A stretch of DNA of 64,000 nucleotides from assembly GCA_049511415.1 (NCBI GenBank), contig JBEKYC010000018.1, forward strand, positions 1 to 64,000, in the 5' to 3' direction. This stretch comes from Bog-159 sp049511415 (GTDB lineage Bacteria; Acidobacteriota; Terriglobia; Bryobacterales; Bryobacteraceae). Positions 57,098 through 64,000 of the stretch are shown piece after piece. Under the pieces are notes generated by a model, which searched no databases, was not told the DNA's origin, and saw only the letters and a program-made list of their open reading frames with translations. A program made the translations under genes and the position numbers. How positions within the stretch are numbered: the first letter of the stretch is position 1; the number at the start of each line of letters is the position of its first letter.

Positions 57098-57832
57098 TTA
57101 TTTTCCCATGTGCAGATTGTTGTGGATGGCGTAAAGGGCCAGTTCCAAGCGGTCGGAGACTCCCAACTTGTCAAAAATATTGTGCAGATGATTTTTGACG
57201 GTCTGCTCGCTGATGAACATCTTCTCCGCCATCTCTTTGTTCTTGAAGCCCTGCGCTACTAAAGCCACGATTTCGCGTTCCCGCTGGCTCAGCAGCGACC
57301 GTTCGCGCTCCCGGCTGCTGGATGCCGGCGCACCGGTGGGCGGCTCGTCCATCCCGGTGGCGAATTGCCGCATGACGGCCGCGGTCGTATGCGAGTCGAG
57401 CCAGATCTCCCCCGCGTTCACTTTACGGATGCTCTTGATCAGCAGGTCCGTGGCGCTCTGCTTCAATACAATGCCGGAAGTGCCCAACTTCATGGCCTGC
57501 ACGAACTCGTTCTTGTCTTCCGAAGCCGTCAGCACGATCACGCGGGTTTTATGCTTGCTGGTCTGGAGTCTCTGCAGCGTCGCCAGACCGTCCAGGCCGG
57601 GCATCTTCAGATCCAGCAGCAGAATATCCGGCTCATGCTGTTGCAAGACGTCCAGCACCTGCCGGCCATCATGAGCCTGCGCGACCACCTCGAAATCCGG
57701 CTCCAGGGCCAGCAGGCGGCACAAACCGTCTCGAAATATGGGATGGTCATCGGCTACTACGATACGGATTTTGGGAGCATCGCTATGCTCGGCGGAGGGC
57801 TCAATTTCCGAGGCACCATTGTTTTCTAGCAT
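57098..57832 (-). CDS. NarL/LuxR-type response regulator
   Basis: A 244-residue regulator. A receiver domain (about 20-140) with Asp74 in ILLLDLKMPG, TASEDKNEFVQAM and the Lys in IVLKQSA precedes a linker with Ser/Arg stretch and a LuxR helix-turn-helix (about 180-240, LSQREREIVALVAQGFKNKEMAE). Unlike most members it has an N-terminal extension of about 20 residues. It is divergent to a TrmB-like regulator with an inverted repeat between them. No cognate histidine kinase lies nearby. Confidence 0.92.
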   Translation of the reverse strand: MLENNGASEIEPSAEHSDAPKIRIVVADDHPIFRDGLCRLLALEPDFEVVAQAHDGRQVLDVLQQHEPDILLLDLKMPGLDGLATLQRLQTSKHKTRVIVLTASEDKNEFVQAMKLGTSGIVLKQSATDLLIKSIRKVNAGEIWLDSHTTAAVMRQFATGMDEPPTGAPASSSRERERSLLSQREREIVALVAQGFKNKEMAEKMFISEQTVKNHLHNIFDKLGVSDRLELALYAIHNNLHMGK

Positions 57833-57840
57833 AAGCGTCC

Positions 57841-57875
57841 AGTACTAGGCTTCATTTTAAAGTCGCACTAGTACT
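57841..57875. promoter_or_regulatory. AGTACTAG-N19-CTAGTACT operator candidate
   Basis: A perfect 8-bp inverted repeat (57841-57848 and 57868-57875) in the gap between two divergent regulator genes. Each half also contains the palindrome AGTACT. Two half-sites whose centres are 27 bp apart fit a dimeric or cooperative repressor. It abuts the ATG at 57876. Confidence 0.5.
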
Positions 57876-58763
57876 ATGTCAAATGATTTGTCCAAAAGAA
57901 TTGCGGACGGATTTCCGGAGCGCGTTTTGGTATTGTTAGGGACTATGAACGAAAAATGGGCTGAAGGTGAGTTTCAGCGCTTTTGGAAGCGGCTTCAGCA
58001 ACTGGGTCTTAACGCTTATGAGTCGCGCTCGTACGTGGTTCTTTTGGGGCATCCGCGATTCAAGGCGTTGGAACTGGCGGCGCGCGCCCACGTGCCGCGG
58101 CAGAAGATCTACGAGGTGCTGGATAGTCTGGTGGAGAAGGGCTTCGCGCAGGTCGTGCAGGAGCGCACCAAACTATTTTCGGCCGTGGAACCCAGCCTGG
58201 CGCTTCCCGGATTCCTGATGCGCAAGCGTCAACTGCTGGATCAGGAGGTGACCGAACAAAGCCGCGCCAGCATCGGGTTGATCGACGATTTGAAGTCGGT
58301 GTTCGCGCAGGGTCAGGAAGGGCGGGGCACGCTGGACTTCCTGCGGATCGTGAGCGATCCGGCGCAGACGGCCGCCGAATACCGGCGTATGCTGGCGGAG
58401 GTGCGCGCGGAATATGTGGAGTTCTCGCGGCCGCCCTATGCGGTGGACCCGCTGGACGAGAAACTCGTCAAGCAGGCGCGCCTATCCGGCGTGGCGTGCC
58501 GGCTGCTACTGGAAGCCGGCACCCTGGATGAAGCCCACCGGCACCGGTTGCAGGATTATGAAGCGGCGGGCGTGGAAGTGCGGCAGTCCGATTCGGTTCC
58601 TATGAAGCTGGCGGTGTTTGACGGACGCCAAGGCATGATCGCGCTGCTGGATCCGGTGATCACGCGGCCCACGTGGACGGCCGTGGTATTCAATCATGAA
58701 GCCATGGGAGAGGCCATGGCGGGGCTGTTCGAGGATCGCTGGCGGCGCGGACAGGCGCTCTAA
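57876..58763 (+). CDS. TrmB-like helix-turn-helix regulator
   Basis: A 295-residue regulator. The N-terminal winged helix (about 30-105) has LNAYESRSYVVLLGHPRFKA, then ARAHVPRQKIYEVLDSLVEKGFAQ, the TrmB hallmark of archaeal sugar regulators. The rest (about 110-290) resembles the ligand-binding part of such proteins (phospholipase-D-like fold, VEFSRPPYAVDPLDEKLV). The start is uncertain: ATG 57945 is an attractive alternative, with TATTGT 8 nt before it and AGGGA nearby, which would leave the 57841-57875 inverted repeat as an untranslated operator. The inducer is unknown. Confidence 0.8.
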   Translation: MSNDLSKRIADGFPERVLVLLGTMNEKWAEGEFQRFWKRLQQLGLNAYESRSYVVLLGHPRFKALELAARAHVPRQKIYEVLDSLVEKGFAQVVQERTKLFSAVEPSLALPGFLMRKRQLLDQEVTEQSRASIGLIDDLKSVFAQGQEGRGTLDFLRIVSDPAQTAAEYRRMLAEVRAEYVEFSRPPYAVDPLDEKLVKQARLSGVACRLLLEAGTLDEAHRHRLQDYEAAGVEVRQSDSVPMKLAVFDGRQGMIALLDPVITRPTWTAVVFNHEAMGEAMAGLFEDRWRRGQAL

Positions 58764-58774
58764 TGGATGGCCCG

Positions 58775-59245
58775 CTATTGACGCTCGAAGACCACTTTTT
58801 GATCGGCGTGCCGCGCGCCGGTAATGTGCCGCACGAGCGTTAATGCTTTGCCATCCGGTGAAACCGTCCAGCGATCGTTCATCTCGGCTTTGCGGAGCGC
58901 GAAGACCTCGCTTTGGACCACCAAGTCGTCGCCTTCCCAGCGCGCCGTGCTTTTCACTTCGTTGCCGTTGACGTGGTTGGTACACTCCTTGCCATCCAAG
59001 GTGTAGACCATGTCGTAGGTATTCTCCTTGCCGCCACGGAGCATCTGCGTGATGGTGTCTTTCAGGTTGGAGCCGTCCAAGGTGATGCGGTCCAGGCGGC
59101 TTACCGATATTGGTCCGGGTCCGAAGTCGCTCTTGTCCGGGTCCATTTTCCAGACGCCGGCCAGGTTCGATTTGGTTTGCCCCTGTGCCATTATGGAAAC
59201 TGCCAGAAGAGCCCACGCAATCGGGATGGCGGTATGCACTTGCAT
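58775..59245 (-). CDS. Small secreted protein, array member 4
   Basis: A 156-residue exported protein with a signal peptide (about 1-21, AWALLAVSIMAQGQT) and the array motif in a diverged form: AGVWKMDPDKSDFGPGPIS, then DGKECTNHVNGNEVKSTARW, DRWTVSPDGKALTLVRH, ending VVFERQ. It is the most diverged of four tandem paralogues. The start is ATG 59245 with GGAGA upstream, although the frame is open to 59353. It begins 1 bp after the stop of member 3. No catalytic motif is apparent; the fold is probably a small beta barrel. Confidence 0.75.
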   Translation of the reverse strand: MQVHTAIPIAWALLAVSIMAQGQTKSNLAGVWKMDPDKSDFGPGPISVSRLDRITLDGSNLKDTITQMLRGGKENTYDMVYTLDGKECTNHVNGNEVKSTARWEGDDLVVQSEVFALRKAEMNDRWTVSPDGKALTLVRHITGARHADQKVVFERQ

Positions 59246-59246
59246 A

Positions 59247-59723
59247 CTATTGTTTCTCCGATACGATCTTCTGGTCGGTCTCGCCCATGGGGCTATTGAC
59301 GTGGCGCTTGACGGTGAGAGTCTTGCCATCGTCTGAAAGCGACCAGCGGTCATTCAGAGTGATCTCCGAACCATTGAACGAGGCCTTGCTCACCACCACC
59401 AACTCACTGCCTTCCCACTTCGCGGTGCTCTTTAACTCATTACCGCGCACGACGTTGGTGGTTTCTTTGCCGTCGGTCGAGTATTTGATTTCCGCGGAGA
59501 CGTCACCCATCTGACCGCTTTGGGAGAAGGCGTTGGTGAGCGCGGGATCGGCATGCGTGATCTTATCGGTACGGCTATCCGGCGCCGGCATACTTCCGAA
59601 ATCGCTCTTGGCGGTGTTGAGCTTCCATGTGCCGGTGAAGTTGGGTTTGTCCGCCGCCTGGATAAATCCCACCGCCCCGGCGATCAGCGCCAGGGCGCAG
59701 GCTTTGATTAGATGTTGACGCAC
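59247..59723 (-). CDS. Small secreted protein, array member 3
   Basis: A 158-residue exported protein with signal peptide (1-23, ALALIAGAVGFIQAAD). Motifs of the array are FTGTWKLNTAKSDFGSMPA, DGKETTNVVRGNELKSTAKW, and DRWSLSDDGKTLTVKRHV, with ending IVSEKQ. Start GTG 59723 with AAGGAG 4 nt upstream. It lies 9 bp from member 2. Sequence similarity to its neighbours is clear over the whole length, so it is a duplicate and not just a shared domain. Confidence 0.78.
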   Translation of the reverse strand: MRQHLIKACALALIAGAVGFIQAADKPNFTGTWKLNTAKSDFGSMPAPDSRTDKITHADPALTNAFSQSGQMGDVSAEIKYSTDGKETTNVVRGNELKSTAKWEGSELVVVSKASFNGSEITLNDRWSLSDDGKTLTVKRHVNSPMGETDQKIVSEKQ

Positions 59724-59732
59724 ACAGTCTCC

Positions 59733-60209
59733 TTACTGCTTATCGAACACGAGTTTCATGTCGAAGTCGCCACCACCCGTCGCAATGTGCCGGGTGACGG
59801 TCATGGTCTTACCGCCATCGGAGAGCACCCAGCGTTCCTTCGAGGTGAAATCGTTGCCGTCGAAGGACCCCTTGGTGTCGGCCGTCAAGTCGTCGCCGTC
59901 CCATTTCGCAGTGGTCTTGAACTCATTGCCCATGAAGTTATTGACGCACTCCTTGCCATCGGTGGTGTAGGCCATGTCATAGGTCATATCGCCCTGACCA
60001 CCGGTTTGCGCGATGTTGATCTTGAGGCTGGGGTCCTGATGCCCGATTTTTTCGACCATACTATCGGGCGGCGGCATGGGTCCGAAGTCGCTCTTGGCCG
60101 CATTGGCCTTCCAGGTACCGCTGAAGTCGGACTTGGCTTGCGCTTGAACCATCGCCAGCGCGGCCAGCAGAAACATTAAAGATAGAGTTTTGAATGCGAA
60201 ATCGCGCAT
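59733..60209 (-). CDS. Small secreted protein, array member 2
   Basis: A 158-residue exported protein with signal peptide (1-23, LMFLLAALAMVQAQAK). Array motifs: FSGTWKANAAKSDFGPMPPP, TDGKECVNNFMGNEFKTTAKW, ERWVLSDGGKTMTVTRHI, ending LVFDKQ. Along with member 1 it keeps PMPPPDS. A weak ribosome site (GCGGA) precedes ATG 60209, 10 bp after the stop of member 1, so it probably depends on translation of the gene before it. Confidence 0.78.
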   Translation of the reverse strand: MRDFAFKTLSLMFLLAALAMVQAQAKSDFSGTWKANAAKSDFGPMPPPDSMVEKIGHQDPSLKINIAQTGGQGDMTYDMAYTTDGKECVNNFMGNEFKTTAKWDGDDLTADTKGSFDGNDFTSKERWVLSDGGKTMTVTRHIATGGGDFDMKLVFDKQ

Positions 60210-60219
60210 GGACGTCCGC

Positions 60220-60711
60220 CTATTGTTTGTCGAATACCACCTTCATATCCGCTTCCCCCATGGAGCTCGAGAAATGACTTGCCCGGGTGAGCGTTTTGCC
60301 ATCGCTCGAAAGCGTCCACCGATCCTTGGCCGTGAAGTCGGTGCCGCCGAACGATCCTTTGCTTTCGACTACCAGATCGTCGCCGTCCCATTTGGCGGTG
60401 CTCTTGATTTCATTGCCGCCCATGCTGTTGGTGGTTTCTTTGCCTTCAGTGTTGTAGGTGACGTCGTAAGTCTGGTCGCCCATAGGGCCGCCCGTGGAAG
60501 CGATGTTGGCCTTGATCTCGGTATCCTGCTGGGTGACTTTGTCGACGCGGCTATCGGGCGGGGGCATGGGTCCGAAATCGCTCTTGCCGGTGTTCATTTT
60601 CCAGGTACCGCTGTAATCGGTCTTGGCCTGGGCCTGAATCAATCCAAAAGCCAATGTTAAAAGGCCGAGCGAAAGCAAACGGGTCGACGGCCTGGTCGTA
60701 AGGTTGCGCAT
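60220..60711 (-). CDS. Small secreted protein, array member 1
   Basis: A 163-residue exported protein, first gene of the four. Signal peptide about 1-28 (LSLGLLTLAFGLIQAQAK). Motifs: YSGTWKMNTGKSDFGPMPPP, EGKETTNSMGGNEIKSTAKW, DRWTLSSDGKTLTRASHF, ending VVFDKQ. The start is ATG 60711 with AAGGAGG 7 nt upstream, the strongest ribosome site of the array; the frame is open further to 60777. It probably has the promoter for the whole set. Confidence 0.8.
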   Translation of the reverse strand: MRNLTTRPSTRLLSLGLLTLAFGLIQAQAKTDYSGTWKMNTGKSDFGPMPPPDSRVDKVTQQDTEIKANIASTGGPMGDQTYDVTYNTEGKETTNSMGGNEIKSTAKWDGDDLVVESKGSFGGTDFTAKDRWTLSSDGKTLTRASHFSSSMGEADMKVVFDKQ

Positions 60712-60803
60712 GAAAACCCTCCTTTTGGAAATCTTAGCAGGTAATCGGCAATATTGGCGCGTAACCGTGGCCCCCAAATTGCTCCATCAACACCGAGGTT
60801 TGC

Positions 60804-60890
60804 ATGTGGATCGCCGGTGGTCTCGCGCTTTTGGTAATACTTAGCCTGCTGTTGTCGATGATTTCCAGCCCGCCGACGGTCGGCCGCTAG
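60804..60890 (+). CDS. Candidate 28-residue membrane mini-protein
   Basis: ATG 60804 has GAGG 5 nt upstream and opens a 28-residue frame: MWIAGGLALLVILSLLL, a hydrophobic segment of about 17 residues, followed by a short polar tail ending PPTVGR. It lies between divergent/convergent larger genes in a gap of about 210 bp. Only the hydrophobicity and ribosome site support it; chance cannot be excluded. Confidence 0.4.
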   Translation: MWIAGGLALLVILSLLLSMISSPPTVGR

Positions 60891-60921
60891 GACGCGAATG
60901 TTCAAATCTGACACACGCGTG

Positions 60922-62262
60922 TCAGACGGACTCGAAATATCGCGCCAGCTCCCAATCCGTGACGGCTTTCTCGTACTGCCGGACTTCCCACTCCCGGGTG
61001 CTGGCGTAGTGATCCACGAACTCCTCGCCTAACCATTCGCGCGCCACCGGGCTCTGGCGGAACAGCGCGGTGGCTTCCGCCAGCGTATGAGGCAGGGCCG
61101 GCGCCTCGCCCGCGTAAGCATTCACGGTAGGCGCGGGAAGCGCCAGCCGGCGTTCGATTCCATCCAGACCCGCCGCGAGCGAGGCCGCCATGGCGAGATA
61201 TGGGTTGATATCCGCTCCAGTCACCCGCAATTCGACTCGCGACGATTTTTTGCCGCCCGGGATCGCCCGGACGGCGGTGGTCCGGTTGTCCATGCCCCAT
61301 GTGGCATTAATGGGCGCCCACGCGCCCGGCACGGTGCGCTTGTAAGAATTGACGGTCGGGCAAAACACCGCCGCCAGATCCGCCATGTTTGTCACCAGTC
61401 CGGCGATGTAATGCCGCATGACCTCCGGCATGGTGCGCTCACCATAAAAGAGATTATCCGGACTGTTTGCCGGGCTCAGGCTCTGATGCAGATGGCCGCT
61501 CGATCCCGGAAGTGCGGCGTTCCATTTGGCCATGAAGGTGGGCGTCAGGTTGTGCCGCGCGGCGATCTCTTTCACCGCGGTCTTAAACAGGGCCGCGCGG
61601 TCGGCCGCCAGGACGCCTTTTTCCACCGCGATCGCCGCTTCGTAGACGCCCGGTCCTGTCTCGGTGTGAAATCCTTCCAGCGGCACATCGAAGGCCGCCA
61701 GAGCTTCGAGGATGCCGATGACCATTTCCGCATTCTCGGACGCACGCAATACGCTATAGCCGAACATGCCCGGCGTCAGTGGGGTGAGCCCGCCAAAGTG
61801 CTTATCGCGCAGGCTTTGCGGCGTCTCGCGGAAAATGAAAAATTCGTACTCCGCCGAAAAATGCGCGATATAGCCCTGTTCCGCCGCGCGCGCCAGCACG
61901 CGCTGGAATACCTGCCGCGGCGCAATGGCCAACGGCGCGCCATCCGGGCGGCAGAAATCCATCAGGAAAAAAGCGGTTCCCGGTTCCCAGGGCACCAGCC
62001 GGTAAGTCGCGAAGTCAATGCGGCAGTGTGCGTCCGGGTATCCCGTGTGCCAGCCGGTAAACTTCACGTTGTCGTACAACACGTCGCCGATATCCCATCC
62101 GAAGATGACATCGCAGAACCCCAAGCCGGATTCCGCCGCCGACCAAAACTTCTCCAGACTGATATATTTCCCGCGCAGCAGCCCATCCGTATCGAACGCG
62201 CCCAGCTTCACGCGACGGACATGATTGTCTTCGAAACGCCGCTTAATCGATTGAAGGTCCAT
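60922..62262 (-). CDS. Glutamine synthetase-like ligase (GlnA/PuuA-like family)
   Basis: A 446-residue enzyme of the glutamine synthetase fold. Metal and ATP sites are visible in SAEYEFFIFRE, TETGPGVYEAA, GSSGHLHQSL and TVNSYKRTVPGAWAP, then NRTTAVRAIPGG. It is shorter in parts and diverged from true glutamine synthetases and resembles gamma-glutamylpolyamine ligases (PuuA) or GlnA3-type enzymes. The neighbour aldehyde dehydrogenase, which ends in a TGATG overlap with its ATG 62262, supports a gamma-glutamyl route for polyamine or amine breakdown (PuuA then PuuC). The substrate remains inference. Confidence 0.85.
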   Translation of the reverse strand: MDLQSIKRRFEDNHVRRVKLGAFDTDGLLRGKYISLEKFWSAAESGLGFCDVIFGWDIGDVLYDNVKFTGWHTGYPDAHCRIDFATYRLVPWEPGTAFFLMDFCRPDGAPLAIAPRQVFQRVLARAAEQGYIAHFSAEYEFFIFRETPQSLRDKHFGGLTPLTPGMFGYSVLRASENAEMVIGILEALAAFDVPLEGFHTETGPGVYEAAIAVEKGVLAADRAALFKTAVKEIAARHNLTPTFMAKWNAALPGSSGHLHQSLSPANSPDNLFYGERTMPEVMRHYIAGLVTNMADLAAVFCPTVNSYKRTVPGAWAPINATWGMDNRTTAVRAIPGGKKSSRVELRVTGADINPYLAMAASLAAGLDGIERRLALPAPTVNAYAGEAPALPHTLAEATALFRQSPVAREWLGEEFVDHYASTREWEVRQYEKAVTDWELARYFESV

Positions 62263-63740
62263 CAGAGCGCCACCCATACCGACTTGATATTGGTATATTG
62301 TTCCAGCGCGTACGACCCCAGGTCGCGGCCGAAGCCGCTCTGCTTATAGCCGCCGAACGGCGACGCCGTGTCGAATCCATTGTAGGTGTTGATCCACACC
62401 GAGCCGGCTTTGATATCCGCTGCCATGCGATGCGCCAGCTTGACGTCGCGCGTCCACACCGCCGAGACCAGCCCGTAGATGGTGCAGTTGGCGATCTCGA
62501 CCGCTTCATCCGCATCGTGGAATTTCAGCGCGCAGAGCACTGGCCCGAAGATCTCTTCCTGGGCAATTTTCATCTGCGGCTTCACCTCGGAAAAGATAGT
62601 CGGTTTCACGAAGAACCCCTTGGCCTTGGCGCCTTCGGTATCGCGCTCGCCGCCGCATAACAGTTTGGCGCCTTCCTGCTTGCCCGACTCGATATAGTCC
62701 AGGATGCGTTCCATCTGCCGCCCGGAGACCTGCGACCCCATCTGCGTGCCCTTGTCCAGCGGATCGCCCACCTTCAGCTTGCGCGCGCGGTTGACCAACT
62801 CGTCCACGAAGCGATCGTGAATCTCTTCGTGCACTAGCAGCCGCGACGCCGCGCTGCAAATCTCGCCTTTGTTCGCGAAAATGCCCCAAAACGCCGATTT
62901 CACCGCGGCATCGAAATCGCAATCCGGGAAAATGATGTTGGGCGACTTGCCACCCAGCTCCAGGCTCAACCGCTTCAGGTTCGATTCGCCGGAGGCCACC
63001 AGCAGCCGGCGCGCCGTGCGTATGCTTCCCGTGAAGCTGATCTTGTCCACGTCCATGTGCAGCGCCAGCGCTTCGCCGGCCGTTTGGCCGTAGCCGGTGA
63101 CCACGTTCAGCACGCCATCCGGCAGCCCCGCCTCCTTGCAGTATTCCGCCAGTTTCAGCGCGGTCAGCGGCGTCCACTCCGAGGGCTTCAGCACCACCGA
63201 ACATCCGCATGCCAGCGCCGGGGCGACCTTCCACGCGGCGATCTGCAGCGGATAGTTCCACGGCACGATGCCGCCCACCACCCCCACCGGCTCGCGCAGC
63301 GTGTAATTCAAAAACGGCCCGTCCACCGGAATGGTTTCGCCGTACAGCTTGCGCACCCAGCCGGCGTAATAGCGGAACGCATCGATGGCCGGGTCGACGT
63401 CCGCGCCGCCGGCCTCGCGCACCGTCTTGCCGTTCTCCAGCGACTCGATCACGGACAGCTCTTCGCGATGCTTCAGCAGGACCTCGGCGATATCCCACAG
63501 GATCTTCTCCTTCTTCGAGGGGTCCATGCCGCGCCAGGTCTTGCGCTCGAAGCTATCGCGCGCCGCGGCCACCGCGCGGTCCACGTCGCAAGCTTCGCTG
63601 TCCGGGACGGTGGTCAGTAACTCGCCGGTGGCCGGATTGATGATGTCGATTGTGCGGCCGCACTGGGCATTCTCCCAAAGGCCATTGATGAACACTTTGC
63701 CAGGTTGCAGTTGTTGTTTGATTTCTTCGGCTACGGTCAT
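62262..63740 (-). CDS. Aldehyde dehydrogenase, PuuC/betaine-aldehyde type
   Basis: A 492-residue NAD(P)-dependent enzyme. VVGGIVPWNYPLQIAAWKVA, FTGSIRTARRLLVASG (NAD-binding), LELGGKSPNIIF (general base Glu) and the catalytic Cys in NKGEICSAASRLLV are all present; IFGPVLCALKF and the end GFGRDLGSYALEQYT also fit. It probably acts on an amino- or gamma-glutamyl aldehyde. Its start overlaps the HicB-type gene by 4 bp (ATGA), and its end the ligase gene, so all three are co-translated. Confidence 0.93.
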   Translation of the reverse strand: MTVAEEIKQQLQPGKVFINGLWENAQCGRTIDIINPATGELLTTVPDSEACDVDRAVAAARDSFERKTWRGMDPSKKEKILWDIAEVLLKHREELSVIESLENGKTVREAGGADVDPAIDAFRYYAGWVRKLYGETIPVDGPFLNYTLREPVGVVGGIVPWNYPLQIAAWKVAPALACGCSVVLKPSEWTPLTALKLAEYCKEAGLPDGVLNVVTGYGQTAGEALALHMDVDKISFTGSIRTARRLLVASGESNLKRLSLELGGKSPNIIFPDCDFDAAVKSAFWGIFANKGEICSAASRLLVHEEIHDRFVDELVNRARKLKVGDPLDKGTQMGSQVSGRQMERILDYIESGKQEGAKLLCGGERDTEGAKAKGFFVKPTIFSEVKPQMKIAQEEIFGPVLCALKFHDADEAVEIANCTIYGLVSAVWTRDVKLAHRMAADIKAGSVWINTYNGFDTASPFGGYKQSGFGRDLGSYALEQYTNIKSVWVAL

Positions 63741-63988
63741 GATTTATTGCCTCGTTGCGGTCCTAAGCCGCTGGCGGTACTTCGATTTTCTTTGGCGAGG
63801 CTTACCGGCTTGGGCACGGGCTCGCAGAATTCGCGCAGGGTTTGAATGTGCCCGCGGATCGCCTCCTGGATATTGTGCCCGGTCTCCTCGATGGTTTTCC
63901 CGGTGGTGATACAACCCGGCAGGTCCGGCACGTAAGCGGCCCAGTTGTGCTCTGCGCGTTCGAATATAACGGCGTACTTCAGACTCAT
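63737..63988 (-). CDS. HicB-type antitoxin
   Basis: An 83-residue protein. The HicB core (YAVIFERAEHNWAAYVPDLPG, then CITTGKTIEETGHNIQEAI) forms a partly degraded RNase-H-like fold; the C-terminal DNA-binding part usual in antitoxins is absent, replaced by a polar tail. GGAGG lies 7 nt before ATG 63988. The expected toxin HicA would be upstream, outside the window. The gene overlaps the aldehyde dehydrogenase by 4 bp, an unusual setting for a toxin-antitoxin gene. Confidence 0.85.
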   Translation of the reverse strand: MSLKYAVIFERAEHNWAAYVPDLPGCITTGKTIEETGHNIQEAIRGHIQTLREFCEPVPKPVSLAKENRSTASGLGPQRGNKS

Positions 63989-64000
63989 CTCTTTGCCTCC

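Noticed and set aside
1..64000. tRNA, rRNA genes and CRISPR arrays
   Set aside because: No cloverleaf, rRNA-like stretch or regularly spaced direct repeat with spacers was recognised on either strand by reading; a covariance-model scan was not possible here.

Overview
The window reads as chromosomal DNA from a GC-rich Acidobacteriota, most likely order Bryobacterales (Solibacter type). The lineage call is inference. It rests on a C-terminal domain of the Solibacter-type TIGR03437 family after an NHL propeller (36250-38088), an acidobacterial-type VWFA protein (41390-42337), FG-GAP/VCBS secreted proteins, and an ECF sigma factor translationally coupled to a membrane Ser/Thr kinase.

Layout. 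1-5058: an orphan lectin-like plus nucleoside-deoxyribosyltransferase-like protein, an acyl-CoA thioesterase, queG and a 14-repeat VCBS protein. 5142-12103 (minus): TPR proteins, a bifunctional PBP1b-type enzyme, two small membrane proteins and proline dehydrogenase. 12218-18132: an SPL-like radical SAM protein, queA, a secreted beta-rich protein, an S9 peptidase and a lipoprotein. 18191-21141 (minus): kinase and ECF sigma factor. 21142-21933: about 790 bp without an intact gene, holding a broken antitoxin remnant and phased A-tracts. 21934-29500 (plus): xseB, a truncated DUF433/DUF5615 module, then the tightly packed string ispA-tlyA-nadK-SDF symporter-esterase-ABC ATPase-ABC permease. 29731-32740: a LysR regulator, a zinc-ribbon membrane protein and a decayed AAA ATPase/DUF4276 cassette. 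32795-41392: SnoaL-like protein, iscS-mnmA, SAM hydrolase, NHL protein, DUF302 protein, CehA-like PHP hydrolase and a GxxExxY cassette with terminal inverted repeats. 41390-45041 (minus): VWFA protein, rluD-type pseudouridine synthase, uppS, winged-helix regulator and membrane protein. 45099-53217 (plus): the rimP-nusA-infB-ylxP-rbfA operon with a leader hairpin, then apbE and hemE. 53378-57832: mazEF, a low-complexity membrane protein and two orphan response regulators. 57876-63988: a TrmB-like regulator, four tandem paralogous secreted proteins, a glutamine-synthetase-like plus aldehyde dehydrogenase pair, and a HicB-type antitoxin cut by the right edge.

Functional themes are tRNA/rRNA modification (queG, queA, iscS-mnmA, rluD, tlyA), translation (rimP operon), envelope synthesis (PBP, uppS, ispA) and secreted beta-propellers. 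Toxin-antitoxin or defence modules in different states of decay are scattered among these housekeeping genes.

Three signals stand out. Many promoter-proximal genes have a TANNNT hexamer 6-8 nt before the start codon, which predicts leaderless mRNAs; this includes a divergent pair only 17 bp apart. A GxxExxY gene is enclosed by 34-bp terminal inverted repeats, and its start codon lies inside one of them. A four-gene array encodes one family of small secreted proteins of unknown function.
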